From positions 1 to 13,169 of the forward strand of contig JBOGIQ010000148.1 in assembly GCA_050742535.1 (NCBI GenBank): a stretch of 13,169 bases of DNA, written 5' to 3'. The translations under genes were made by a program, and so were the position numbers. The stretch is from Gp6-AA40 sp050742535. GTDB taxonomy: Bacteria > Acidobacteriota > Vicinamibacteria > Vicinamibacterales > UBA2999. The notes under the pieces are model-generated. The model had not been told where the DNA came from. It made no database searches and saw only the letters and a program-made list of their open reading frames with translations. Of this stretch, positions 8,258-13,169 are shown piece by piece (within the stretch, counting starts at the first letter, position 1; every line of letters starts with the position of its first letter).

Positions 8258-8706
8258 CGAAATGCCCTTCCGAAGACCAGATGATTGAGAGCCGTTCCGA
8301 ACACCGCGCATGCGGCGCACATCAGGGTGATGAGGGCGAACGCCCAGGGGACGACCGGCGCGAGGAGCGTCCGCCACACCACCCGCACCGCCGTGGTGGC
8401 CACCTCGACGTCGCGCGCCGACTCGGCGACGTCGCCGCGTACGTTCGCGACAAAGGTCAGCGCCATGACCGCATCGCGCAGCTGCGGCAGCAGCACGCTG
8501 CCGGTGGCGACGATCCCGATCAGTGCCAGCGCTGACGCGAGCTGCCAGCCAACCGGCCACTGCAGCCACGCGCGCGTGTACCACGGCCGCCCTGCACGCT
8601 CTTCGACCGCCGCCATGATGCGCGGCAGCAGCGCGCGCGGCGCGCGCGGGGGCGGCAGCGCCCGCAGTTCCCGATCGATCAACCGTTCGAGATTAGCGGG
8701 ATCCAT
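8254..8706 (-). CDS. Two-helix membrane protein, probable anti-sigma factor
   Basis: A 150-residue protein starting MDPANLERLIDRELRALPPP. It overlaps the sigma factor stop by 14 bases and the next start by four (ATGA). A short cytoplasmic helical region (1-48) precedes TM1 (about 54-73), a loop with DVAESARDVEVA (92-103) and TM2 (about 114-138). No HxxxCxxC zinc motif is present, so it is not a ZAS-type anti-sigma factor, and I do not recognise a named domain. The role as sigma inhibitor is inferred only from position directly after an ECF sigma gene, the short N-terminal helix and the membrane topology. The frame is open upstream to 8901, but that extension is antisense-like Arg/Ser-rich sequence inside the sigma gene, so ATG 8706 is preferred. 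Gene call good, function moderate. Confidence -1.
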   Translation of the reverse strand: MDPANLERLIDRELRALPPPRAPRALLPRIMAAVEERAGRPWYTRAWLQWPVGWQLASALALIGIVATGSVLLPQLRDAVMALTFVANVRGDVAESARDVEVATTAVRVVWRTLLAPVVPWAFALITLMCAACAVFGTALNHLVFGRAFR

Positions 8707-9292
8707 GCTGGTCTCCGTAGTGTCCGGCTTCTTGACCGCCGGAGCCCTGGCGAAGGCGGTTACCCGGACCCTCCAGGCGCCGGCGCAGCGCTTCGCGGCC
8801 GCGGTGGATGTCGGTCTTGACCTTTGCCAGGGAGATACGAAGGGCGCGGGCGATCTCCTCGTAGCTGGCCTCTTCGAAGTGAAAGAGGACGAGCGGCACA
8901 CGCTGGTGCGCTGGGAGGTCGCGGAGCGCCTGCTCGAGCCGTTCGCGGTCGTCTGCGCGTTCGAGGTCGCGCGCCGGCGAGTCCGGGGCGCGGAGCGATG
9001 ATTCGTAGCCAGGTTCGGCTTCGCTGTCCGAACTGCCGAGTTCGCTGAACAGCCGCCAGCGCGAACGGTAGCGGGAGAGGTGGTTCAGGCAGGTGTTTCG
9101 CGCGACGGTCCTCAGCCAGCCTGCCGCGCTGGGGCTCGAGCTCAGCGTGTCGAACTGCTCGAATGCTTTGAGAAACACCGACTGCACCACGTCTTCGGCC
9201 TCTGAAGGATTACCCAACAGCCGGACAGCGGTGGCGAAGACCATGTCCTGATGCGCCCGGACGAACGCCTCGAAACGCTCAACGTCCGTCAT
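8693..9292 (-). CDS. ECF-type RNA polymerase sigma factor
   Basis: A 199-residue sigma-70 family group 4 factor. Region 2 spans about 12-78 (FLKAFEQFDTL, GWLRTVARNTCLNHLSRYRSR), with the family's usual sequence for core binding and -10 recognition. An acidic linker (86-115) follows. Region 4 (about 116-171) carries LPAHQRVPLVLFHFEEASYEEIARAL and the helix-turn-helix ISLAKVKTDIHRGREALRRRL for -35 recognition. Residues 176-199 (from GNRLRQGSGGQ to the end) lie beyond the normal C-terminus and are encoded by a palindromic repeat (see separate entry), an unusual extension. ATG 9292 directly precedes the conserved start (MTDVERFEAFVRAHQ). It is the first gene of a three-gene overlapping unit with a likely anti-sigma and a large membrane protein, so an envelope-linked response is inferred. 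The regulon is unknown. Very secure call. Confidence -1.
   Translation of the reverse strand: MTDVERFEAFVRAHQDMVFATAVRLLGNPSEAEDVVQSVFLKAFEQFDTLSSSPSAAGWLRTVARNTCLNHLSRYRSRWRLFSELGSSDSEAEPGYESSLRAPDSPARDLERADDRERLEQALRDLPAHQRVPLVLFHFEEASYEEIARALRISLAKVKTDIHRGREALRRRLEGPGNRLRQGSGGQEAGHYGDQHGSR
8717..8770. repeat. Palindromic repeat forming the sigma factor C-terminus
   Basis: This stretch begins GTAGTGTCCG, exactly as the intergenic repeat at 9359, then continues as GCTTCTTGACCGCCGGAGCC and CTGGCGAAGGCGGTTACC. Read on the minus strand it encodes the sigma factor tail RLRQGSGGQEAGHY. CCGCCTTCGCC and GGCTCCGGCGG are the arms of an imperfect hairpin. I recall RLRQG(F/S)GGQ-type tails as recurring in predicted proteins of Acidobacteriota-like assemblies, which would make this one copy of a genome-wide repeat; that recollection needs a search. 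It also covers the intended ribosome-binding region of the anti-sigma gene (ATG at 8706). Confidence -1.
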
Positions 9293-9323
9293 GGCCCTGA
9301 CATGGCCGCTCCGCCGTCACTAC

Positions 9324-9356
9324 CTGAAGAACACGGGCGGCGGCGGAAAGTTGCAA
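9324..9356 (-). promoter_or_regulatory. Possible ECF-type promoter of the sigma operon
   Basis: On the minus strand TTGCAACTTT (plus 9347-9356) resembles the AAC-containing -35 element typical of ECF promoters. About 14-17 bases further lies GTTCTTCAG (plus 9324-9332), a candidate -10. It sits 32 bases before the sigma factor ATG, the expected place for an autoregulated ECF promoter. Spacing is a little ambiguous and the -10 is weak, so this is a moderate call from motif and position. Confidence -1.
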
Positions 9357-9358
9357 TC

Positions 9359-9382
9359 GTAGTGTCCGCCTTCAGGCGGACC
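9359..9382. repeat. Intergenic copy of 24-base palindromic repeat
   Basis: GTAGTGTCCGCC followed by TTCAGGCGGACC. The inner arms GTCCGCC (9364-9370) and GGCGGAC (9375-9381) form a 7-bp hairpin with a 4-base loop. A copy at 11614-11637, in the opposite orientation, matches at 23 of 24 positions, differing only in the loop. This copy lies between the terminator of the small exported gene and the promoter of the sigma operon, where it disturbs no reading frame. Confidence -1.
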
Positions 9383-9384
9383 AT

Positions 9385-9418
9385 AAAAAAAGGCCCGGCC
9401 GCGCGGGGCGGCCGGGCC
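9385..9418 (-). terminator. Intrinsic terminator of the Gly-rich exported protein gene
   Basis: The arms GGCCCGGCCGC (9392-9402) and GCGGCCGGGCC (9408-9418) pair over 11 GC-only base pairs with a 5-base loop. On the minus strand the hairpin is followed directly by seven T (plus 9385-9391). It lies about 20 bases past the stop of the 9440-9958 gene. A textbook Rho-independent terminator, which separates this gene from the downstream sigma operon. Confidence -1.
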
Positions 9419-9439
9419 GGGGGTGTCGTCGTCCCGACC

Positions 9440-9958
9440 TTACCCCTTCTTGTAAACGAGCTTGGCCGGCGTGCCGGGCCCGCCGTCGCGTCCCGGTGCC
9501 GTGGTCTCGATGGTCAGGTTGCCCCCTTCCATCGCAAACACGCGCTTCTGCTCGATTTTGTTGCCGCCGGCGTCGAACGTGGTCGTGACAACCAGCTTGG
9601 CGCCGTCCCACACCGCCTTCGACACCTGTTCGGTGGCCCCGCCGCGTCCCTGCACGGTGTTCTTGCTCTCCGATCCGTCCAGGTTGTACACGGTCGCTAC
9701 GGTCTGGTCACCCTGCATGCGTGTGAGCGTCAGGGTCTTGGCGTTCTGAGCAATCGTGAACTCGTTGCCGAAGCCGCCCCGGCCACCGCCGCCGCCGCCC
9801 CGGCCGCCGCCACCACCACCGCCGCCAGCCGGCGCCGCAGGCGCGGATGCCGGATCCATGACCCACTTGCCAGAGAAATCAGGCTTGGCCTGCGCGGCCA
9901 GGCTCGCCGCGGCGCCGAACATCAGCACCACGGCAACGATAAGGAAATTCCGTCGCAT
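9440..9958 (-). CDS. Small exported Gly-rich protein, function unknown
   Basis: A 172-residue protein with a clear Sec signal peptide (MRRNFLIVAVVLMFGAAASL, probable cleavage after AQA at about 24). The mature start KPDFSGKWVMDPAS (25-38) is the DFSGxW start seen in many small uncharacterised exported proteins of Acidobacteriota and neighbours, related in pattern to lipocalin-like domains. A flexible Gly-rich segment (45-64, broken by two Arg) links it to a beta-rich domain (about 66-171) with repeated TLTLTR, KLVVTTTFD, NLTIETT strands. Two ATG codons stand side by side (9961 and 9958). The AAGGGG box is better spaced for the second, hence this start; using the first adds one Met. It is a single-gene unit with its own terminator. 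Periplasmic or outer-face ligand binding is possible but unproven; no catalytic motif is visible. Confidence -1.
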   Translation of the reverse strand: MRRNFLIVAVVLMFGAAASLAAQAKPDFSGKWVMDPASAPAAPAGGGGGGGGRGGGGGGRGGFGNEFTIAQNAKTLTLTRMQGDQTVATVYNLDGSESKNTVQGRGGATEQVSKAVWDGAKLVVTTTFDAGGNKIEQKRVFAMEGGNLTIETTAPGRDGGPGTPAKLVYKKG

Positions 9959-10040
9959 CATGCTCCCCTTTGAATGTTCGCTACGGCTGTCGCCCCCGAT
10001 GCCGTGCGAGCTTCGAATCATACTCCCAGGATCTGCGGCG

Positions 10041-10060
10041 GAACATTAAAAGAACATTAA
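10041..10060. promoter_or_regulatory. GAACATTAA direct repeat, possible operator
   Basis: GAACATTAA occurs at 10041-10049 and again at 10052-10060, an 11-base period close to one DNA helical turn, within an AT-rich island (10041-10078) in otherwise GC-rich DNA. It lies between divergent genes (starts at 9958 and 10118), a natural place for a regulator or promoter. The 11-base phasing would put both half-sites on one DNA face. No regulator gene is adjacent; function is inference. Confidence -1.
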
Positions 10061-10117
10061 GAAATTGGGAAGAAATCCTGACGGACTCTTCAGGAATGCC
10101 GTACGCTCGAAGCCCGA

Positions 10118-11200
10118 GTGACACATCCGTTCTGGCACGGCTGCAACTACCCGTGGTCGACCGACGGCACGACGATCTACTACGGTCTCGACTTCGGCGC
10201 GAACGTCTGGGGTTCGCACCTCGGCATCTCCACACGGAGGGCGGCGGTCGAGCGCGATTTTGCCGAAATGGCTGCGCTTGGATTCCGCGTCGCCCGCTGG
10301 TTCGTGTTCGCCGACGGCCGCGCCGGCATTGTCTACGACGATCGGGGGCTGCCGGCTGGAGTCGATTCGCACTTCTTCGCCGATCTCGACACCGCGTGCG
10401 AGGTGGCGGCCGGCGCGGGGATCCGCCTCGCGCTCGTCCTGCTCGACCATCGCTGGATGTTCGAGGGCGTTCGCGACACGATCGCCGATCCGGCAACCGG
10501 GACCCTGCTGGAAGTGAGGCTTCCGCACGGACGCGCACACATCCTGCAGTCGTCCGCCGGGCGCAGTGCGTTGTTCGCGCGGGTGTTCGAGCCGCTCGTT
10601 CGCCGCTATGGAGTCAGAGGCGAGCGGGCCGATCTGGCGGAGCACGTCCTCACCTACGAGCTGATGAACGAACCGGACTTCGTGATCGAGGAATGGGAGC
10701 GCGACGTCAGCCCGCACGTTCCGCGCCCGCTGAAGTTCGAGGTGCTGGCCCAGATGGTCGCCAGCCTGAGCGCGCTCGTCCACGTCTGCGGTCCGGCGCT
10801 GACGACGATCGGGTGCGCGCGGCTTCATAATCTCTGGGCGTGGGACGATCCCGCGCTCGGCCTCGACGTGTTGCAGATTCACTCGTATCCGGATGCGCGG
10901 CATCCGGGCCGCGATCTCGATCCCGCAACCACCCCGGCACGCTCGCTCGGATTCTCGAAGCCGATTGTGCTCGGCGAGTTTCCCGGCAACCCTGGTGAGC
11001 AGCACCCGCCGCATGTGTCTCCGGTCGCGCAGGAGCTCGACGAGGTGCTGCAGTCGGCGGTGCGGGGCGGCTATGCCGGCGCCTGGCCGTGGAGTTTCAG
11101 CGGAACGGACGGCTACGGACGGCTGCCGTCTGCACCGCTCGCGGCATTTGCCCGGTGGCATCCGGATCTTGTGAACCGCCGCTCGGTCGGATCGCCGTGA
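10118..11200 (+). CDS. GH5-like (cellulase-fold) glycoside hydrolase, apparently cytoplasmic
   Basis: A 360-residue (beta/alpha)8 hydrolase of clan GH-A type. The start MTHPFWHGCNYPWS with FGANVWG and ERDFAEMAALGFRVARWFVFADGR (46-69) matches the early strands of GH5-like enzymes. YELMNEPDF (180-188) ends strand 4 with the expected acid/base Glu185. LQIHSYPDA (252-260) carries the His/Tyr motif, and KPIVLGEFPG (281-290) gives the expected nucleophile Glu287. WPWSFSGTDGYG (323-334) is the strand 8 Trp region. There is no signal peptide or carbohydrate-binding module, so action on imported or intracellular glycosides or oligosaccharides is likely; substrate unknown. The start is GTG at 10118; the upstream ATG at 10096 is in another frame. 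The stop overlaps the next gene's GTG (GTGA). It heads an operon with two CHR transporter halves, an unusual pairing. Fold and catalytic residues confident, substrate not. Confidence -1.
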   Translation: MTHPFWHGCNYPWSTDGTTIYYGLDFGANVWGSHLGISTRRAAVERDFAEMAALGFRVARWFVFADGRAGIVYDDRGLPAGVDSHFFADLDTACEVAAGAGIRLALVLLDHRWMFEGVRDTIADPATGTLLEVRLPHGRAHILQSSAGRSALFARVFEPLVRRYGVRGERADLAEHVLTYELMNEPDFVIEEWERDVSPHVPRPLKFEVLAQMVASLSALVHVCGPALTTIGCARLHNLWAWDDPALGLDVLQIHSYPDARHPGRDLDPATTPARSLGFSKPIVLGEFPGNPGEQHPPHVSPVAQELDEVLQSAVRGGYAGAWPWSFSGTDGYGRLPSAPLAAFARWHPDLVNRRSVGSP

Positions 11201-11808
11201 GACCATCGCTGCGCGAGCTCCTGACGGCGATCGCCTACGAGGCCAATCGCACCGTCGGCGGCGGCCTCGTGTCGATCGAACTGCTGCGGCGCAGGTTCAC
11301 CGCCAGCGGCTGGATCGATTCGGCCGTGCACGGCGTGTTCATCGCCGTGTCGCGCTTCACGCCCGGAACCGTCGTGCTCGCGTATGTCGTCATGCTCGGC
11401 TGGCGGTTCCATCGCTGGCGCGGAGCGCTTCCGGCGCTCGCCGCCGCGTCCATTCCGGGCTCGCTGATTGTCCTGGCCCTGGCTGCGACGCTGGCGGAGC
11501 TCAATCGCTACGCTGCCGTGCGTGCGCTGCTCGCGGTCGGCATCCTGGTGGCCGGCGTGCTCGTCCTCGGCAGCGCGTGGCATTTGATACGGCCGTATGT
11601 GGCGAAAACAGAAGGTCCGCCTAAAGGCGGACACTACGTGGACTCGCGTGTTCGCGTCCTCGTCGTCGGAGCGATGGCGGTGGCCTTGGTCGTTCTGGGC
11701 GCGACACCTGTCCGCGTGCTGCTCATGGCCGCCGTCGTGAGCATGGCATTGCCGTTTCCGGACCCGACCGGAGGCACCCCTGAAGGGGTGCCCTCCGCAC
11801 AGAAATGA
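11197..11808 (+). CDS. Chromate transporter (CHR) family half protein, first of pair
   Basis: A 203-residue membrane protein of the CHR superfamily, single-domain type that usually works as a pair. Seen are the N-terminal YEANRTVGGGLVSIELLRRRF (14-34), SGWID (37-41), RFTPGTVVLAYVVMLGWR (53-70) where CHR proteins have a PGP-type motif, and hydrophobic helices at about 43-65, 78-100, 107-128, 152-168 and 170-186. Proteins of this family move chromate or related oxyanions; many members have no known substrate. Start: GTG 11197 overlaps the preceding stop (GTGA); the ATG at 11089 would run through the glycosidase gene. Two oddities: residues 140-147 (GPPKGGHY) are encoded by the 24-base palindromic repeat, placed in the loop between helices; and residues 192-200 (GGTPEGVPS) by a second palindrome at the C-terminus. 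Family call good, substrate unknown. Confidence -1.
   Translation: MRPSLRELLTAIAYEANRTVGGGLVSIELLRRRFTASGWIDSAVHGVFIAVSRFTPGTVVLAYVVMLGWRFHRWRGALPALAAASIPGSLIVLALAATLAELNRYAAVRALLAVGILVAGVLVLGSAWHLIRPYVAKTEGPPKGGHYVDSRVRVLVVGAMAVALVVLGATPVRVLLMAAVVSMALPFPDPTGGTPEGVPSAQK
11614..11637. repeat. 24-base palindromic repeat inside a CHR gene
   Basis: GGTCCGCCTAAA followed by GGCGGACACTAC is the reverse complement of the repeat at 9359-9382 with one loop difference. The arms GTCCGCC (11615-11621) and GGCGGAC (11626-11632) pair. Its length, 24 bases, is a multiple of three and it carries no stop in this frame, so the CHR reading frame survives and gains GPPKGGHY in a loop between membrane helices. 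Confidence -1.
11770..11796. repeat. GGCACCCC/GGGGTGCC palindrome at end of CHR gene
   Basis: GGAGGCACCCC and GGGGTGCCCTCC flank the 4-base loop TGAA; the arms pair fully except one bulged C. The hairpin ends 8 bases before the next gene's ATG (11805). It encodes the last part of the first CHR protein (GGTPEGVPS) and could also influence translation of the second half gene. Its short stem-loop form is like the other palindrome in this window, but the arm sequence is different, so it is a separate repeat family. No T tract follows, so it is not a terminator. Confidence -1.
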
Positions 11809-12224
11809 ATGCGCTGCTGATCTACGTGCTGCTTCTCAAAGCGACGATGACGTCGTTTGCCGGCATGGGGTCGCTGCCGCAAATCCGGCAGGATTTTGTG
11901 GAGACGCATCAGGCGATTTCCGACGAGCAATTGAGTCAGGCAGTGCTGGTTGGCAGGGCGACCATCGGCCCGATGGGCGCGTACGTCGTCGCGGTCGGAT
12001 ACTTCGCGGGCGGTTGGCTGGGTGCGATTGCCGGATGGATGGCGATGATCACGCCCGCGCTCGTTGCCATTCCCGTCCTGACGTTGATTCAGCGGTGGCT
12101 GCACCTGCGGCGGATACGTGCCGCCGTCGACGGCGTGATCATCGCCAGTGCGGTGCTGCTGGTCGGTTCGGGCGCAACGCTCGCGATCGACGCGATTCAG
12201 CAGCTGATGCGGCTGAAGTCCTGA
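11805..12224 (+). CDS. Chromate transporter (CHR) family half protein, second and short
   Basis: A 139-residue membrane protein and the partner half of the preceding CHR protein, coupled to it by an ATGA overlap. Family features: LKATMTSFAGMGSLPQIRQDF (11-31), a variant of the conserved early FxxGG region, DEQLSQAVLVGRATIGPMGAYVVAVGY (40-66), the GxxxGP-containing substrate-path motif, and GGWLGAIAGWMAMITPALVAIPVLTLI. Helices are about 4-20, 55-78, 80-96 and 108-130. CHR domains are usually longer, with two further helices; here the protein ends after IDAIQQLMRLKS, so it seems C-terminally short. The convergent pseudouridine synthase gene overlaps its last 28 bases, so there is no room for the missing part downstream. 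Whether the pair is active is not clear. Family assignment good, function uncertain. Confidence -1.
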   Translation: MNALLIYVLLLKATMTSFAGMGSLPQIRQDFVETHQAISDEQLSQAVLVGRATIGPMGAYVVAVGYFAGGWLGAIAGWMAMITPALVAIPVLTLIQRWLHLRRIRAAVDGVIIASAVLLVGSGATLAIDAIQQLMRLKS

Positions 12225-13108
12225 GGGAGCGGTGCTTCGATCGCGAGCGGCTCGTGCGTGACCGGATGCGGCAGCGCCAGGCGCCACGCGTGCAGCGCCT
12301 GGCGGGCGATCACATCGGGACCACCTCCATACAGCCGGTCTCCGGCGATCGGCCACCCGCGCGTGCTCAGGTGGACGCGAATCTGATGGGTGCGGCCGGT
12401 GACCAGCTCGCACCGCACCAGCGATAAATCACCGGGCAGCGATCGCACGACCTCGTAGCGGGTTTCACTCGGCGCGCCGCCGGGCGCGACGACGACACGG
12501 CGCCGGTCCGACGGGTCCCGGCCGAGCGGTTCCCGGATGACGCCTGCCGCAGGCCGCGGCGAGCCGTGAACGATCGCCAGGTACTCCTTGCGGATTCTGC
12601 CGGCCGCCGCGTCCCGCTGCATCGCCGCGTGTGCGCCCTCGGCAAAAGCGATGACGACGATTCCGGACGTATCCTTGTCGAGCCGCGTCAGGATGCCGGG
12701 ACGTGTGTCACTCCGCTCGCGCACATGCCACAGCACCGTGTTCAGCAGCGGCCCTGACAACTGCTTGTACGACGGATGGACGACGACCCCCGGTGGCTTG
12801 TTGATGGCGATCAACGTGTCGTCTTCGTAAAGGACGTCGAGGCTGCCCGGCTCAGGCCCGGGAACCGAGCGGCGGACCGTATCCGGCGGAAACGCCACGA
12901 TGATTGTCGAGTGCTCGCGCACACGGTCGGACGAGCGGCGCGCCGGGCGACCGTCCACCATCACGGCGCCGCCCTCGATCCACTTCTGCGCCACGCTGCG
13001 GGACATGTGCGTGACCGACGTGACGCGCCGCGCGAGCACCTGGTCCAGCCTCAGCCGCGAATCGCCGCGATCCGCGATGAACTGGAACGTCCCGCCCGGA
13101 TCGTGCAT
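12197..13108 (-). CDS. RluA-family pseudouridine synthase with S4 domain
   Basis: A 303-residue enzyme that isomerises specific uridines in RNA (23S rRNA for RluC/RluD types) to pseudouridine. An N-terminal S4 RNA-binding domain (about 18-80; RLDQVLARRV, MSRSVAQKWIEGGAVMVDGRPARRSSDRV) precedes the catalytic domain (about 90-300). LYEDDTLIAINKPPGVVVHPS (93-113) is motif I. LTRLDKDTSGIVV (140-152) carries catalytic Asp144; the common His of HRLDxxTSG is Thr here. ELVTGRTHQIRVHL (234-247) and AGDRLYGG (255-262) complete the set. The architecture is closest to RluD, but rluC and rluD are not told apart by eye, so no symbol is given. ATG 13108 leaves an 18-residue lead before the S4 domain. The 3' end overlaps the last CHR gene by 28 bases tail to tail. 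Call is very secure. Confidence -1.
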   Translation of the reverse strand: MHDPGGTFQFIADRGDSRLRLDQVLARRVTSVTHMSRSVAQKWIEGGAVMVDGRPARRSSDRVREHSTIIVAFPPDTVRRSVPGPEPGSLDVLYEDDTLIAINKPPGVVVHPSYKQLSGPLLNTVLWHVRERSDTRPGILTRLDKDTSGIVVIAFAEGAHAAMQRDAAAGRIRKEYLAIVHGSPRPAAGVIREPLGRDPSDRRRVVVAPGGAPSETRYEVVRSLPGDLSLVRCELVTGRTHQIRVHLSTRGWPIAGDRLYGGGPDVIARQALHAWRLALPHPVTHEPLAIEAPLPQDFSRISC

Positions 13109-13120
13109 CTTAGATAGGGT

Positions 13121-13169
13121 ATGGCTACTTCTCTGCGAATGCCGCTTCCCGACCAGGCGCTCCCTGGTC
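13121..13169 (+). CDS. Start of a divergent gene, perhaps methionine sulfoxide reductase A (partial)
   Basis: An ATG only 12 bases from the pseudouridine synthase start, pointing the other way, opens a frame to the window edge: MATSLRMPLPDQALPG. The (P)xxALPG(R) ending resembles the N-terminal lead of many MsrA proteins (such as DALPGRNTPM in Escherichia coli), ahead of the catalytic GCFWG, which would lie outside. Sixteen residues are too few for a firm call. The shared gap is so short that its promoter must overlap the synthase coding region, or the start lies elsewhere. Low confidence in product, moderate in a real coding start. Confidence -1.
   Translation, partial: MATSLRMPLPDQALPG

Noticed and set aside
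8258..8584. 109-codon upstream extension of the RDD membrane protein
   Set aside because: It lies within the anti-sigma gene, is Arg/Gly/Ala-rich, and the ATG at 8257 with ATGA overlap and N-terminal anchor is far better.
8707..8901. 65-codon upstream extension of the probable anti-sigma protein
   Set aside because: It overlaps the sigma region 4 coding sequence and has out-of-frame composition; ATG 8706 fits the overlap pattern.
9780..9840. Low-complexity Gly/Pro codon run as a sequencing artefact or frameshift
   Set aside because: The frame continues cleanly on both sides with a good signal peptide and beta domain; Gly-rich linkers are normal in such exported proteins.
10046..11206. 386-residue minus-strand frame, longer than the glycosidase gene it opposes
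   Set aside because: Composition is Arg-, Ala- and Gly-rich without any domain pattern, while the plus strand has full catalytic motifs; long antisense frames are common in high-GC coding DNA.
11634..12413. 259-residue minus-strand frame across the CHR genes
   Set aside because: Shadow of two well-recognised membrane proteins; His/Arg-rich with no domain.

Overview
The window is a high-GC bacterial chromosomal segment with tightly packed genes. The gene content and two families of short dispersed palindromic repeats suggest Acidobacteriota, perhaps the Vicinamibacteria. That content includes an ECF sigma factor operon, a Gly-rich exported protein with a DFSGKW start, many serine hydrolase and membrane fusions, and RDD and bactofilin-like domains. 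The taxonomic call is inference from style, not from a marker gene. No rRNA, tRNA, CRISPR array, integrase, transposase or phage gene was seen.

Layout. (1) 3-1865 (+): a reading frame open to the left edge that joins a multi-spanning membrane segment to an internal signal-like segment and a complete class C beta-lactamase-like serine hydrolase domain with a C-terminal beta domain. (2) 1866-2117: non-coding, holding irregular direct repeats next to the stop of the following gene. (3) 2118-4289 (-): polyphosphate kinase ppk1. (4) 4486-6441 (+), divergent from ppk1: an aconitase-superfamily dehydratase with the small (swivel) domain in front of the large [4Fe-4S] domain, the reverse of AcnA. (5) 9292 down to 6443 (-): an overlapping three-gene unit of ECF sigma factor, two-helix membrane protein (probable anti-sigma) and a bactofilin-like/multi-TM/RDD membrane protein. 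Its stop is one base from the stop of gene 4. (6) 9440-9958 (-): small exported Gly-rich protein with a strong intrinsic terminator. (7) 10118-12224 (+): three start/stop-overlapping genes for a GH5-like glycosidase and two half-size chromate-transporter-family (CHR) proteins. (8) 12197-13108 (-): RluA-family pseudouridine synthase whose 3' end overlaps the last CHR gene tail to tail. (9) 13121-13169 (+): probable start of a divergent gene cut by the right edge, perhaps methionine sulfoxide reductase A.

The genes fall into independent units: polyphosphate metabolism, an aconitase-type dehydratase, an envelope-response sigma module, a sugar hydrolase/CHR transporter operon, and RNA modification. 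The most distinctive structural signals are the dispersed GTAGTGTCCG...GGACACTAC palindromes. One copy is intergenic, one is in frame inside the first CHR gene, and one partial copy forms the C-terminal tail of the sigma factor. A separate GGCACCCC/GGGGTGCC palindrome forms the C-terminal tail of the first CHR protein. The window thus shows mobile-looking palindromes being absorbed into reading frames. I did not find a convincing new defence system or other large undescribed system.
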